Shown here in pieces: positions 46,726 to 56,634 of a stretch of 64,000 nt of DNA (its first letter is position 1; every line of letters begins with the position of its first letter). Under the pieces are notes generated by a model. It did no database searches, was not told where the DNA came from, and worked only from the letters and a program-made list of their open reading frames with translations. The position numbers and the translations under genes are program-made. Source of the stretch: Isoetes taiwanensis (lineage: Eukaryota; Streptophyta; Lycopodiopsida; Isoetales; Isoetaceae); assembly GCA_021234155.1 (NCBI GenBank), contig JAJEKV010000013.1:3071252-3135251 (forward strand), in the 5' to 3' direction.

Positions 46726-47320
46726 TCAAAAGCGCCAATTTTTGAGTAAGAAGGACCCAACGAGCAATTCGCCCGCGGGCGTGGATTTGTTGATCAAGTA
46801 AAGGAGTGCTTGGTGGTCAACAAAGAACTTGATCCGACCGCCTAAGAGATAGTGACGGAAACGTTGGACACGTAGTAAAATTAAACCCAAGGCCTCGGCC
46901 GCGGCGTAGAGTAGTTGGCGCCGCCAGATTGAGTTTTCACGCGGCATATCCGCTGGGTTTGTCGCAGCGCATCATATGCTTGAGAAAGAACGGCCCAATA
47001 GCAAACGCCGACATCAACATGTACATGAAAGGGCTTGTCCCATTGAGGAGGAACAAGAACCGGCCCGAAGTAAGCAAAAGCTTCAACTGCTTGAAAAGAT
47101 CCGCTCGGGAATTCCAAGCCCAGGTGGATTCATTACCCGTGAGTTTATGGATGGATCTCAGAATGGTCGCGAGTCCAAGAATGAAGGTGGAGTAATAATT
47201 TACCTTACCCGTGAAAGAGCGCGGTCTCCTTGATATTGGCGGGCGCGTGAGCTTTGAGCACACAACTGATTTTGGCAGATCCGTGGTGATACCGCTTATC
47301 GACAACATGTCCTAAATGTA
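46726..47320 (-). pseudogene. Gypsy RNase H
   Basis: WDKPFHVHVDVGVCYWAVLS at about 46960-47050 is the start of the Ty3-type RNase H (Asp of the catalytic set). FFVDHQALLYLINK at about 46790-46830 carries the later conserved Asp-His region. Frames shift several times between the blocks. Upstream, 47308-47200 gives the reverse transcriptase thumb/connection. Confidence 0.8.
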
Positions 47321-47359
47321 ACACCGGAGGTGACGCAAGGTGCATTTCTGGATTGAGAC

Positions 47360-48300
47360 TAATGCCTACTCATCACATTTCTGAAAAGACGAGTTCCAAT
47401 TTATCCAAATGGTCAGCCATGGAACCAGAGGCGAGAAGTCATCTTGAAAAATTTGCGTGAAGGGATTTTCCTTCATAAAATCATGAAAACCGAGAGCATG
47501 ATGCGCTGAAACGTTGATGGAGAGTTTGATAATCCAAAAGGAACCATCTTGTAGGCAAAAGTGCCCCACGGGGTGGTGAAAGTAGTCTTGAGTCGATCAG
47601 ATTCTTTGATTGAGATCCGATTGTAGCCGGAAAAAACCATCCATGAAGGAGTACATCTCATGTCCAAATGACCTCTTCCGTAACCCGGTGCGTGAAGGGA
47701 AGTGGAAAATGATCACGCCCGCGGCCTCGATTGAGTTTCCGGTAGTCCACGCAAACGTGGATCTTACCATTGTGTTTGAGAGCAATGACGATGGGGCTCA
47801 CCCATTCGTAATGTTTGACCTCATAGATCAAACCGGCAGCAAGGAGTTTGTCAATTACGCCTTGACGCATCACGGTAATTGGGGTTGAGCGGGCGACCGC
47901 CGCTGCTAAACAGACGGCATCCGATTTGGTAGGAATGGTGAGTTCCCCAAGTTTTTGTTGATCCCCGAAGGTCTCAGAGCTCCGTGCAAAAATGTGTTTG
48001 AACTTTTTTTGAAACAAGTGGATCGCCCTTTTACGATAGGGTGCCGAGGAAGATTGGCAATGCGGACGGGCCGATTGTTGCCAACATCCACAATCTCTAC
48101 TTCGTGAGTCCGGAATATGTGGGATAACTTCGCGGGTCTTGAACAATATGAGCGTAAGGTTGAAGCATGACAGATGAGTGGTGGCTCTGTGGGTGAAGAA
48201 GATAGGTTGTCGATTGTCATCAGCAGGTTGCTTCATGACAGCGTGTACATCAACAGATCGAGGAAGGTCCGTGATCCGAAAAGTGATCAACACGTTGGAT
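47360..48300 (-). pseudogene. Gypsy reverse transcriptase
   Basis: WVSPIVIALKHNGKIHVCVD followed by YRKLN at about 47745-47815 is the fingers block. GYNRISIKESDRLKTTF and TPWGTFAYKMVPFGLSNSPS (minus, 47667-47530) are the palm blocks with the catalytic Asp region. The YxDD-like motif falls in 47480-47370, where the frame shifts. The order and blocks are characteristic of Ty3/gypsy. Confidence 0.85.
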
Positions 48301-48699
48301 GCAATTGCAAGGAGCCGTAGGGGTCAAGCAAAGCAGCCACAGTACCGGTCTTGATCAAGAGTCATTTCTCCCCAAGGATCAAAGATATTCGGGGGGAGGA
48401 TGACAGAGCGCACTTCGCAGTGGAGCCCGAACGCGATAGATATTCTCGGGCGCCCCTCAATCGTGGTCGGAGAGAGAGGGTTCAAGATGGTCAACCGAAA
48501 TGATCTTGCCGGGTTTCCAAGTCCATAGTGGCATTGAGGTGACCATCCGCGGATGACTAACTCGATCCGCGGGCCCCAAGAATGGATACTCTTTGGCCTG
48601 TTCGGAGAAAAGGTCCACACCAACATTTCATAATCACCGGATCTTCTCGGTTCTTCCAAACACCAAATTCTAAGGGAAATGGAGATCACCAATGTTGAT

Positions 48700-48890
48700 G
48701 TGAAGAAGAGGGTGGACGCCTTTGAGGTCGTGGTGATATGGCCATTAGCCAATTTGATGTCATATGGGGCACCTATAGAGTTGTTTGATACCCATTTGCT
48801 TAAGGAGTTTATCCGTGATGAGATTGATACCGCTACCTCCGGCCAATTTGAACATGATTGACTTGTTGATTGCCCACCGTGGCATGTACC
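48700..48890 (-). pseudogene. Gypsy aspartic protease region
   Basis: FKLAGGSGINLITDKLLKQM at about 48780-48850 fits the active-site region of a retroviral-type protease in this lineage (the Gly-Ser-Gly-Ile-Asn part of the D-S/G-G-S-G-x-N pattern). The catalytic Asp itself appears replaced here. A conserved LANGHITTTSK-like piece follows in another frame. Confidence 0.6.
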
Positions 48891-49599
48891 GTGGGTGTAG
48901 AGGTAGCGACGCCCCCAACCAAAAACCGTTGGGAGTGGTAATCGGTCCTTGAGAGCGGGACACAGTTTCAAAATTGTTGCCAAACTTAAAGGAATTTTGA
49001 TTTTTGCCGCTCCTCTTGGAGTTCCAGAGGCACATGAGAAAAGGATCTGCCGGATCCACCTGAGCCGGAGTGCGTGGTAATGAAGCAAAGAACTTTGAGT
49101 AGCTCCACCTCCGCAGCAATATCTGGATATGTCCGAGAGCGTGGAGGTTCGTGATGTGGAAGGTGCGCCTTGACGTTGAGCTGGTGGTGGCATGGACATT
49201 AGCCAACGCGGCCTTCGCCAGAGCTTTGCATGAGGTTCGTAATGCTTGGCGCATTTTAGGCATGACATGAGGCATGAGTTTCTCCAAGTCGTGCAAAGTG
49301 AACCTTTTTTCCTTTTCATGAGGGATCGTTGATCGCAAAAGCGGGTTCTGCGTGCCATGAGGAATAATGGTCAATGGCGTGGATGCCCTGGGGTCCGGCG
49401 CGGAAACCAAACCAACCCAATTTGATCGGCCAGATCGAGGATTAAGAGCCCGAAAAATTTCTTTTCCGGGCTTGTTGATCCATCCGAGGGTGATTGGTAG
49501 GAGCTGGTTGATAGCTTTGATCGCCGAGGCACGGGGTGGTTTCCAAGAACCGGACGCGGCCTTGTTTGCCATTGGCAATCCGAGTTGGTAAGCCGTGAG

Positions 49600-51083
49600 G
49601 CTGACCGATGTGGTCCGATTGGTGCCAAGAAGCCGCACCTGAACTTGTGGAAGTTGAGGACACGCCGCGGTGGTGGCGACCCCATTCTTGACGGTGATAA
49701 CACCGAGCTTTAGAAGGATCAAAAGGGGGCGAAAGTGCTTGGTCCCCGCTTGTTGGAGGAGGTTGCCGATAGGGTTGAGTGTGTTGAGCCCGCAGCTGTT
49801 GTTGCCCGATATGTCGATTGTTGGCCGAGGTGTGGTTTGCACTTGATAAACCATCTTGTTGCGGAAAGGTGTAGGATGAGTGCGAGTGCACTCTTCCGTG
49901 GGCATGATTGCACATGTTGCATTGTTTACAATGAGGTGGGCCATTGGTGGAGTTGCACTCATTTGCCAAGTGGCCTTGGTATTGATGCATATGGCACCAG
50001 ATCCGACCGCTACGCTGATTGGCGCGGTTGAGGTTGTACAATAGTCTTTGGAACCATGACCGGTGGAATGAAAGGGAGCTCCTGAAGAGCCACACCACGG
50101 GAGGAAACATTGATCGAAAGTGATTGACAAGGTCGATAGCTTTGCTCCAAAGTCTTCGGTAGCAGGTATTCAGTCATGAGTCGGATAGCCGGAGGAAGTC
50201 CTTGGAGAAACCGGACAAGGAAGCCCGCGCTCGCGGTACTCCTTGAGTTTGCCGAAGCAAAGATGTGAAGTCTATCCGCAAAATCCCCTGGCGGTTTCCC
50301 CGTGGGCTCTTGTTAAAGGTCATTGAGTTGCTTGAGATGAAGTTGATCATCATCCGTGGTTCCATAGTGAGAAAGAAAAGCAGTTTTCATTTCTGACCAA
50401 TCTTGTTTCCAGTGGCTTTTGTTGGACATGAGCCATTGATGAGGAGAGCCACGCAGTGTGGTGGAAAAGATGTGGAATTTCAGTTGAGGTTGTGCATGAC
50501 CATTCAGGGCAGCCAGAGCCTCAAATTCTTCCATGTGGGCCTGAGCACTTTGGTCTAAAGGTTTGCCTTTCGTGTTGCCAAAGGTGGGATAAGTCAGCTT
50601 TAGGGTCTGAAAGGTAGAGGTGAAAGTACTTGGTTGTACAGGAACTGGATAAGGATTATATTGAGGCGGAGTGGGAGGTGGCATGGTGCCTGAAAGACCT
50701 TGATGAAGGGGTGCCTGAGGGGGAGGTACTGGAGGTGCCTGATCATTAGTTTTGAGGTCGGTAAGGTTGTAAATAGGAAGAGCGGTTGGAAATGTAGGGA
50801 ATGGAAATTCCTGGGGAGGAGCATAAGAGACATGTGGATATCCATGTCCGCCCGGAGGAGATGATGGTTGTGAAGGCGAGGTGTATGGGCCGTAAGAATG
50901 ATGGATGTAGGCATGCTCGGGTGTATGAAAGTAAGGTTGAGAAGGCTGAACCCCATAGGGCTCCCCGAGCAGTGATGAGGTGATCGAGGTCGTGGAGTGA
51001 GCAATGTTTGCACGCTTTGAGGCTGAACCGGACGAGACAGACACGAGGGGTGGGTGGCTTCTCGACCGAGCCCCTAGACCCAC
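49600..51083 (-). pseudogene. Gypsy gag (capsid and nucleocapsid)
   Basis: The 256-codon stretch from 51083 to 50313 has a Pro/Ser/Tyr-rich N-terminus and then the retrotransposon gag capsid domain, seen in LKFHIFSTTLRGSPHQWLMS and WSEMKTAFLSHYG. A frameshift at about 50315 joins it to QLLKEP-type sequence and a His/Cys-rich nucleocapsid region (CHMHQYQGHLANEC and CKQCNMCNHAHG) at about 49890-50010. The family role is packaging of the RNA genome. Confidence 0.75.
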
Positions 51084-51250
51084 GTGGCCTCCTCAATGTC
51101 ATAAGCAGATCCATACATGTCGCTAACAACTTCCCTCGGGCCGTTGGTTGCTTCCAAGCTTAGACGCCCTGGGAAAGAAGTTCTTCTGAGTGAAGTTTCG
51201 CGCGCACATGGCAAACGAATAAAGGAAATTAACCGTGAAGACGGGCCAGT

Positions 51251-51827
51251 TGTTTGGGGTTGGTTCGAACTCCGCAAGACAGCCTCCTTGGAGGACCCTC
51301 GATCTAACAGAGAATCCGGGACTATGTCACGGATTTGCAAGAAAAGAACAAGGAAAAGAGAACAGACAAAAGAGAACAATGAGATCACAATAATGAGAAT
51401 AACTTCCTTGATGTCAATGAAGATACATGAGCTCTCGCAATCGAGAGAAAACCAATGTGAGACAAGACTCAAAACTCATCTAAAACTCATGTGCTAGCTC
51501 TACTCATATATATAGTACAATGGCCTTTGGCCCAATATAGACACTCTGACTGATCTCGGTGCCGACTCCTGGAAGGAGGCCTGATTTGCAGGAATGCTGG
51601 CGGTGCCTCTTGAAGTGCCTGGAATCACGCCGACGCCGACGGCGGTGGATGTGCCGTCATTGTCTGGAAGGCCGCCTCTTGTGCCGAAGCGCGCCTTTGA
51701 TGCGTGGTCCGGCTTAGTCTTCTGCGTGGCCTTTGACGACTGACCCGTTCCTGGCTGTGGATCCTTGGACTTGACTTGGTCCGTTGTATGCATGAATAGT
51801 CCTGTACCGGGAGGCACAGGACTAACA
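51251..51827 (-). repeat. 5' LTR of the gypsy element
   Basis: 577 bp, the partner of 40599-41193. The internal side (left, minus strand) begins ACTGGCCCGTCTTCACGG, where a primer-binding site should be. I could not match it confidently to a tRNA. The plus-strand sequence atatatatagtac at about 51505 is in a position suitable for a TATA box on the minus strand. Confidence 0.95.
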
Positions 51828-51832
51828 CTGAG

Positions 51833-52930
51833 AAATCTTCCTTTTCTATAGGGCTTGCACATTGAGAGTTGGAAAAGTGCCTGGAATTGCAAATATGGCA
51901 GAGGTTTGGTAGACCTACCCATCTCAATTGCATAGAAGCTTTGGATCCAAAGTAGTCAATGAATGGTAAAGAAGTTGGAATTGGCTTGGAGAAGTCAATT
52001 TGAACATAGCATCTAGGAGGCTTGAAGGAAGAAAATTCTGTTGCAATATAGGTTCCAATGGAGTTGAAGATTTGAGAGAAACACTCTTCATGCCAGTAAA
52101 TTGGACTGAGATCATTCATTTGAACATGAGCAATGCATAACTTTTCAAAATTAGGGAGAGTACGACTCCACTTAAGGAAGTTAAGTTGAAAAGAATCACA
52201 AGTAGCTCGACCAGTTTTGAGAAAATAATTGGCAGTTCTAGAGGAACCACATTCAATCATGATATAAGGAAAATTTAACCAGAAGATAGAGTTGATCATA
52301 ATTCCTTTGTGTAATTTTAAGAGCTGGTCCCACATCCTTTCAATTTTCAACCCGACTTTATCAACCTTAACCAAGACAAATGATCTTGCAAGGACTGAAT
52401 TCTTGAAGCAATGACATTGGAATGGAGCTTAATACCTTTGAACAGATCAACCGAGGGCTGGTCAGAGCTTTCATTCGATCCAGGTTGTTGGCAAGTTCTT
52501 GATCTGTAAGGATCTCTTCAGCTGGCCTTTGGGGTCCATTTCGAATAGGAATACCTCTGGCATCTAGGATCGGGACACCATTGTAGCCAGGATCTTTGGA
52601 GAGGTCATCAGGATAGGAGTGGATCGATCAAGATGATACATTCCTTTTGTATCAAATCGAGAGTTAGAGAAATCTCCAAATTTTATGAAAGAAGAAGGAT
52701 GTTCATGGAAATTACTTAACTGGGATAGCAGATTGGCTCGATCACAGGCAGACAGGCGCATAAAATGGTGCAAGAAAGAGATAGAACTGAAGTTTAGGGT
52801 TTTTGGTAGAAGTATATTTTTTTTTGAATTTTCAGTGGAAGTCATTAAAGATTTGAAAAGTGCAGGGGAAAACAACAAAGAAGAAAGGGGGGTGATAATT
52901 GAGAAGAGAGGGCTAGGAAACGGCTAGGAA
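51833..52930 (-). pseudogene. LINE 1 ORF1, N-terminal part with zinc knuckle
   Basis: The open stretch from 52374 carries a DUF4283-like segment (WLNFPYIMIECGSSRTANYF) and the zinc knuckle CHICNSRHFSNSQC at about 51865-51905, which is typical of plant LINE ORF1 proteins. It runs directly into the target duplication CTGAG of the gypsy element. Upstream pieces at 52564-52878, in another frame, appear to be the ORF1 start. 53043-53336 holds a separate unrecognised open stretch of 97 codons (minus) that is probably within the LINE 5' region. Confidence 0.7.
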
Positions 52931-53400
52931 ATAGAGAAGGAAAATGGAAATGGAGGAGCAGAGAAGCTAACTATCAATAAGAAAGGTCGGAATACCAAAA
53001 AAAGCCATAATTTGCAAACAAGGCAAAGAAACAAGCAGTTTACTATTCAGAATAAACTTTCACAATAATCTTATCTTCTGCCCATTCACAGTTGACTCTA
53101 AAGATACCTGTTGCTGAAATATGCTTGCTTCCAATGAACTCTTCCAACCAAGAATCGAGCATCTGAATTTCAAATTCTGTGCAACTCGGGATGAAGGAGT
53201 ATTCTTTCTGGAAAAGGCAATCTGGAAACCACTGATTTACAATTAACGAATCCCACAATTCTGAAGGAGAACCACACAGAAAACCACAAGTAAATCCGTC
53301 ACCCTGTTTGACAATTGTAAAGATTTTAGAGTCCATAGAAAGCTAAGAAATAGGAGAATTCGAATTTGCTGACCCTCTACAGGGCCAGCTGGTAAATCTC

Positions 53401-56400
53401 CCTGAAAATTCGACCCAGAGATGGATCAGATCGAAAGGGGGGGTCGAATCTCGGAGAAATAATCCTAGTAGGGGATTTCAATGGCCGCATAGCAAATAAA
53501 CAGGCAAATATGGTTGGCTCATCGGAGGAGGCAATTTGGTTAGAAATGTTAGATGAGGAAGAGGTATGCAAAACAGGATCGGAAAGGGGGGCACCTATTG
53601 AACATGTGTGGGGGATTGGGTTTATATACAATGGGATTGCCAAATATCCATTTTCAGGGAAATGCACATCAGTTGGCTCTATAGGAACAGGTTCGAGTGT
53701 GGTGGACGACCTGATTGCTGCACTTAATGGAATCTATTCTTGACTTTTACATCAGAGACTGCCCAGAGTCAGATCACATGCCGCTAATCTTTGAGCTAAA
53801 ACTCCCAAGCAAGTCGAGTCATATTGTATCGTAAGAACTATACCTCGTTGTCTTTTTGATTTCCACAAAGCAAAATGTACATGGAGCTATGTGAGCATAA
53901 AGCCAAAAATGTACAATGGCCGAAAAAGGCTAGTGATATAGATGCTAAGCTTAGTGCTATCTTGCTAGAATCATATGAATGAATGTTTTGGCTCTTTTCG
54001 AAGAGCCCAGGGGATGCCATGTAACCATTGGTTTGATAATGAATGCAAACAGCTGCGTAAGTCTTACAAAGAAGCTAAAGGGAAAGTTAAGTTGGAAAAG
54101 AGAAACATCTATATGAAAATGGTAAGAAGAAAGAAGAGAGAATATACCATAGTAAAGCAACGGAAATGGTAGACATGATAGCAAAGGATCTGAAATAATT
54201 GAGGTCGAAAAGTAAGGCGGCTACAATGTCGAGAATTAGATCTTGACAGACATACACCAGATTAAGAAGTTGTACTATGTAAATGGGATCGATGAGAAAT
54301 TGGAAAAAAGCAATGATAATTTATTGAGTCACGCCGTAGATGTTGAGATGGGAATTCATAAACTTGCGAATGGGAAAGCATGAGACATGTTGGGCTAAGG
54401 GTTGAGATGCTTAAGTGGGTAGGACCAGTGACGGCAGAAGTGATTGGTAAATTGCTAAATGCTGCTATACAGGATGGTTTTCCACACACCGCAAAATGAA
54501 CGAGTGGTAGTATCTCATGGCATAAATCAGGGGATACGGGGGGATCCCAACAACTACAGAATGATCATGGTGAGCAGTCTCTTTATAAAGCTTTTTGCAA
54601 CTTTTGTAAAGCATAAAATAAGCTCCGGGGCAGAGGAGAATGGAAAACGATCTAGGATGCAAGCAGGATTTAGACCTAAAAAAGCTACAGTTGACCATAT
54701 CTTGGTGCTCAGGACCATAATAGACTCAGTGAAGAAGACGAAGAAGCCACTTTTTACGCTTTTTATTGATTTCTCCAAAGCTTTTGATACAGTAAGAAGA
54801 ACAAACATATAGAAAAGAATGGAGAAACTAGGGGTCCCAGCACATTTTCAGAATGTGGTCGCTACACTATATGAAAAAGTTTGGGTACACTTATCCTTCC
54901 CTTTGCCACAGGACGTGGGAATTGAAAGCAATATTGGGGTTAAACAGGGATGTCCATTGTCGCCTATTTTATTTGGCATTTTCATTGATGAATTGAAAGA
55001 TTGGATTTCCAACAATGGAGGAGATGGAGCAACACTAATGGGTTATGTGATATTTCTGCTATTATATGCTGATGATGTGGTTATCTTTGCTAAAAGTATG
55101 GGGGGTTACAAAAACACTTACCGCTCTAGCGTACTGCAGGTGATTTCGATGGACATGAGCGTCAATCTATCTAAAATCTTGGCATTAAGAAGATGGACAG
55201 ATATGTTTTTTTACTATAAAGGGGAAAAGGTGGATACAATATCTACCTATAAATATCTAGGCCTGCTAGTAGATCAATCATACAGGTGGAATAAGGCAGT
55301 GGATGAAAGAGTGGATGGGGGGCTGAAAGCCTTGTTTGCGATGCAGAGAAAATGCAAGAATGCGATATTGTTTATTTTGGGCTAAAGAAAAATTGTTCAT
55401 TCCTTGGTTCAACAGCGCTTTTATATAAATGGGCAATATGGGGGTCGGGTTTATCATTGATGATGTAAGAAGATAGAAAAGAGTCCAAAAGAAATTTCTA
55501 CTTGTCGAATTGGGAGTAAAGGTGCGCATAACCTTATGCTATGTTGCTGCCTAATGCCTTTAGAGGGTGAAGCCCTATGCCGCATATCATATATGTACGG
55601 AAATTGCGGGTTTTGGATGACCATACTACGCCACATGCTACTATGAAACATAGCGAGAGCAAGGGGTGGTATGTGACTTTTAAGTAGATGGCTTCAAAAA
55701 TGGGGCATCGATGTTGAGGAGATGTCATCAAATGCGTTGAACGCAAGATTATTTGTGTTGGACAAAGTAAAACAAAAAATGTGGAGCATGACTAAACAAA
55801 AAATGGAGTTATAGAAAATGGATGAATCCAGAGTTGGTTGAAATGCCTTACCTAAGAGAAAAAATCTCACTACATAAGAGGCATACAATATGTAGGATGC
55901 ATCTTAGCTCACACCATCGAGGTATTTAGGTGGGTCAGTGGGGGGACATACCGCAAGAACTTCTGTTGTGTAGATTATGTGAGGAGGACACCGTGCGGTT
56001 CGGGCCAATACCCTTGGGGAATTTTTTAGGCTTCCTGCAAGGTAATTGGCAAATTCTTAACAGATATCCTAGAATTGAGAGAACAATATGTACGAGGATA
56101 CAAAACACTTTTAGAGGACTACGAATCGTGTTTGGGAGAGGAGACCGGTACTCTCCAAACTGTGGGAGAGGCTGCTAAACTTTATGCTGTTTACAATTTT
56201 TTTGTTTGTGTAAAAAATGCGTCTCATAGACCTGATGGTCTGGATGTTGATTTTCTAACTTAAGTTAAAGTTTCCAAGTGCCCTTCACATACTGAAATTT
56301 GATTTGATTTCACTATGATTGTAGGACTTAGCAAGGTGATGGGAGAGTAGATCTTTTTAATTGAACTTGCAAATAACAAGATCGTGGCCTTTGCAAATTT

Positions 56401-56470
56401 TCTGTCCAATCTACTTAGATGCATTATTGACAAAATTTCAAAGAAATTATCGCTTGTGTTCACAATATAG
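53401..56470 (+). mobile_element. LINE 2 (plus strand), 3' part: endonuclease end and reverse transcriptase
   Basis: The plus-strand frame reads LGEIILVGDFNGRIANKQ at about 53450-53505 (Asp-x-Asn of the endonuclease), then SVVDDLIAALNGIYS. This continues the endonuclease that broke off at 34756. Part of the domain between the two pieces is missing, so the LINE 1 insertion may have deleted target sequence. Reverse transcriptase follows (54459-55385), then a decayed C-terminus with a CRLCEED zinc-like piece near 55970. Frameshifts are frequent. The 3' end near 56470-56630 is uncertain. Confidence 0.75.
54459..55385 (+). pseudogene. LINE 2 reverse transcriptase
   Basis: Two open stretches separated by one stop at 54810 carry NNYRMIMVSSLFIKLFA, FIDFSKAFDTV (catalytic Asp), GVKQGCPLSPILFGIFIDEL and the active site LLLYADDVVIFAKS at about 55057-55098, then VDTISTYKYLGLLVDQ of the thumb. 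These are LINE motifs in order. Apart from the central stop the domain is well kept. Confidence 0.88.
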
Positions 56471-56634
56471 AGTTGCAGCCTAATGTCCCCAGTTTTACTA
56501 CTGCAGAAATATCGAATGGTAGGTGGTGAACTTCTAGATTTGACAGTTATTGTAATGGAGTTGGGGGCTTGGCTAGATGTTCTAAGTAAGAGAGGTATGA
56601 GATTGAAGAAGAATGAGAGAAATTAGTGAGGGTA

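Larger units (their letters stand above)
40599..51827 (-). mobile_element. Complete Ty3/gypsy LTR retrotransposon (11.2 kb)
   Basis: Two LTRs (40599-41193 and 51251-51827) bound the element, both starting TG and ending CA on the coding strand. The 5-bp target duplication CTGAG is found at 40594-40598 and 51828-51832. Coding order on the minus strand is gag, protease, reverse transcriptase, RNase H, integrase, which defines Ty3/gypsy. A long extra region with its own coding remnant (about 41.5-43.9 kb) lies between integrase and the 3' LTR. Every ORF has frameshifts, so it is inactive. It is inserted in ORF1 of LINE 1. Confidence 0.95.
34757..53400 (-). mobile_element. LINE 1 (minus strand), nearly full length, split by a Ty3/gypsy element
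   Basis: The run of T at 34757-34776 is the poly-A tail of a minus-strand LINE. Going 5' (rightwards) come a zinc-binding C-terminus, reverse transcriptase, AP-type endonuclease and ORF1. ORF1 is interrupted at 40598 by the gypsy element and resumes at 51833. Without the 11.2 kb insertion the LINE is about 7.4 kb, a usual full length for plant L1 elements. The right (5') boundary, where LINE 2 resumes, lies between about 53340 and 53400 and is approximate. I could not identify a target duplication. Confidence 0.8.

Noticed and set aside
49735-50031. Plus-strand open frame of 98 codons
   Set aside because: It is antisense to the gag nucleocapsid region and shows no independent motif.
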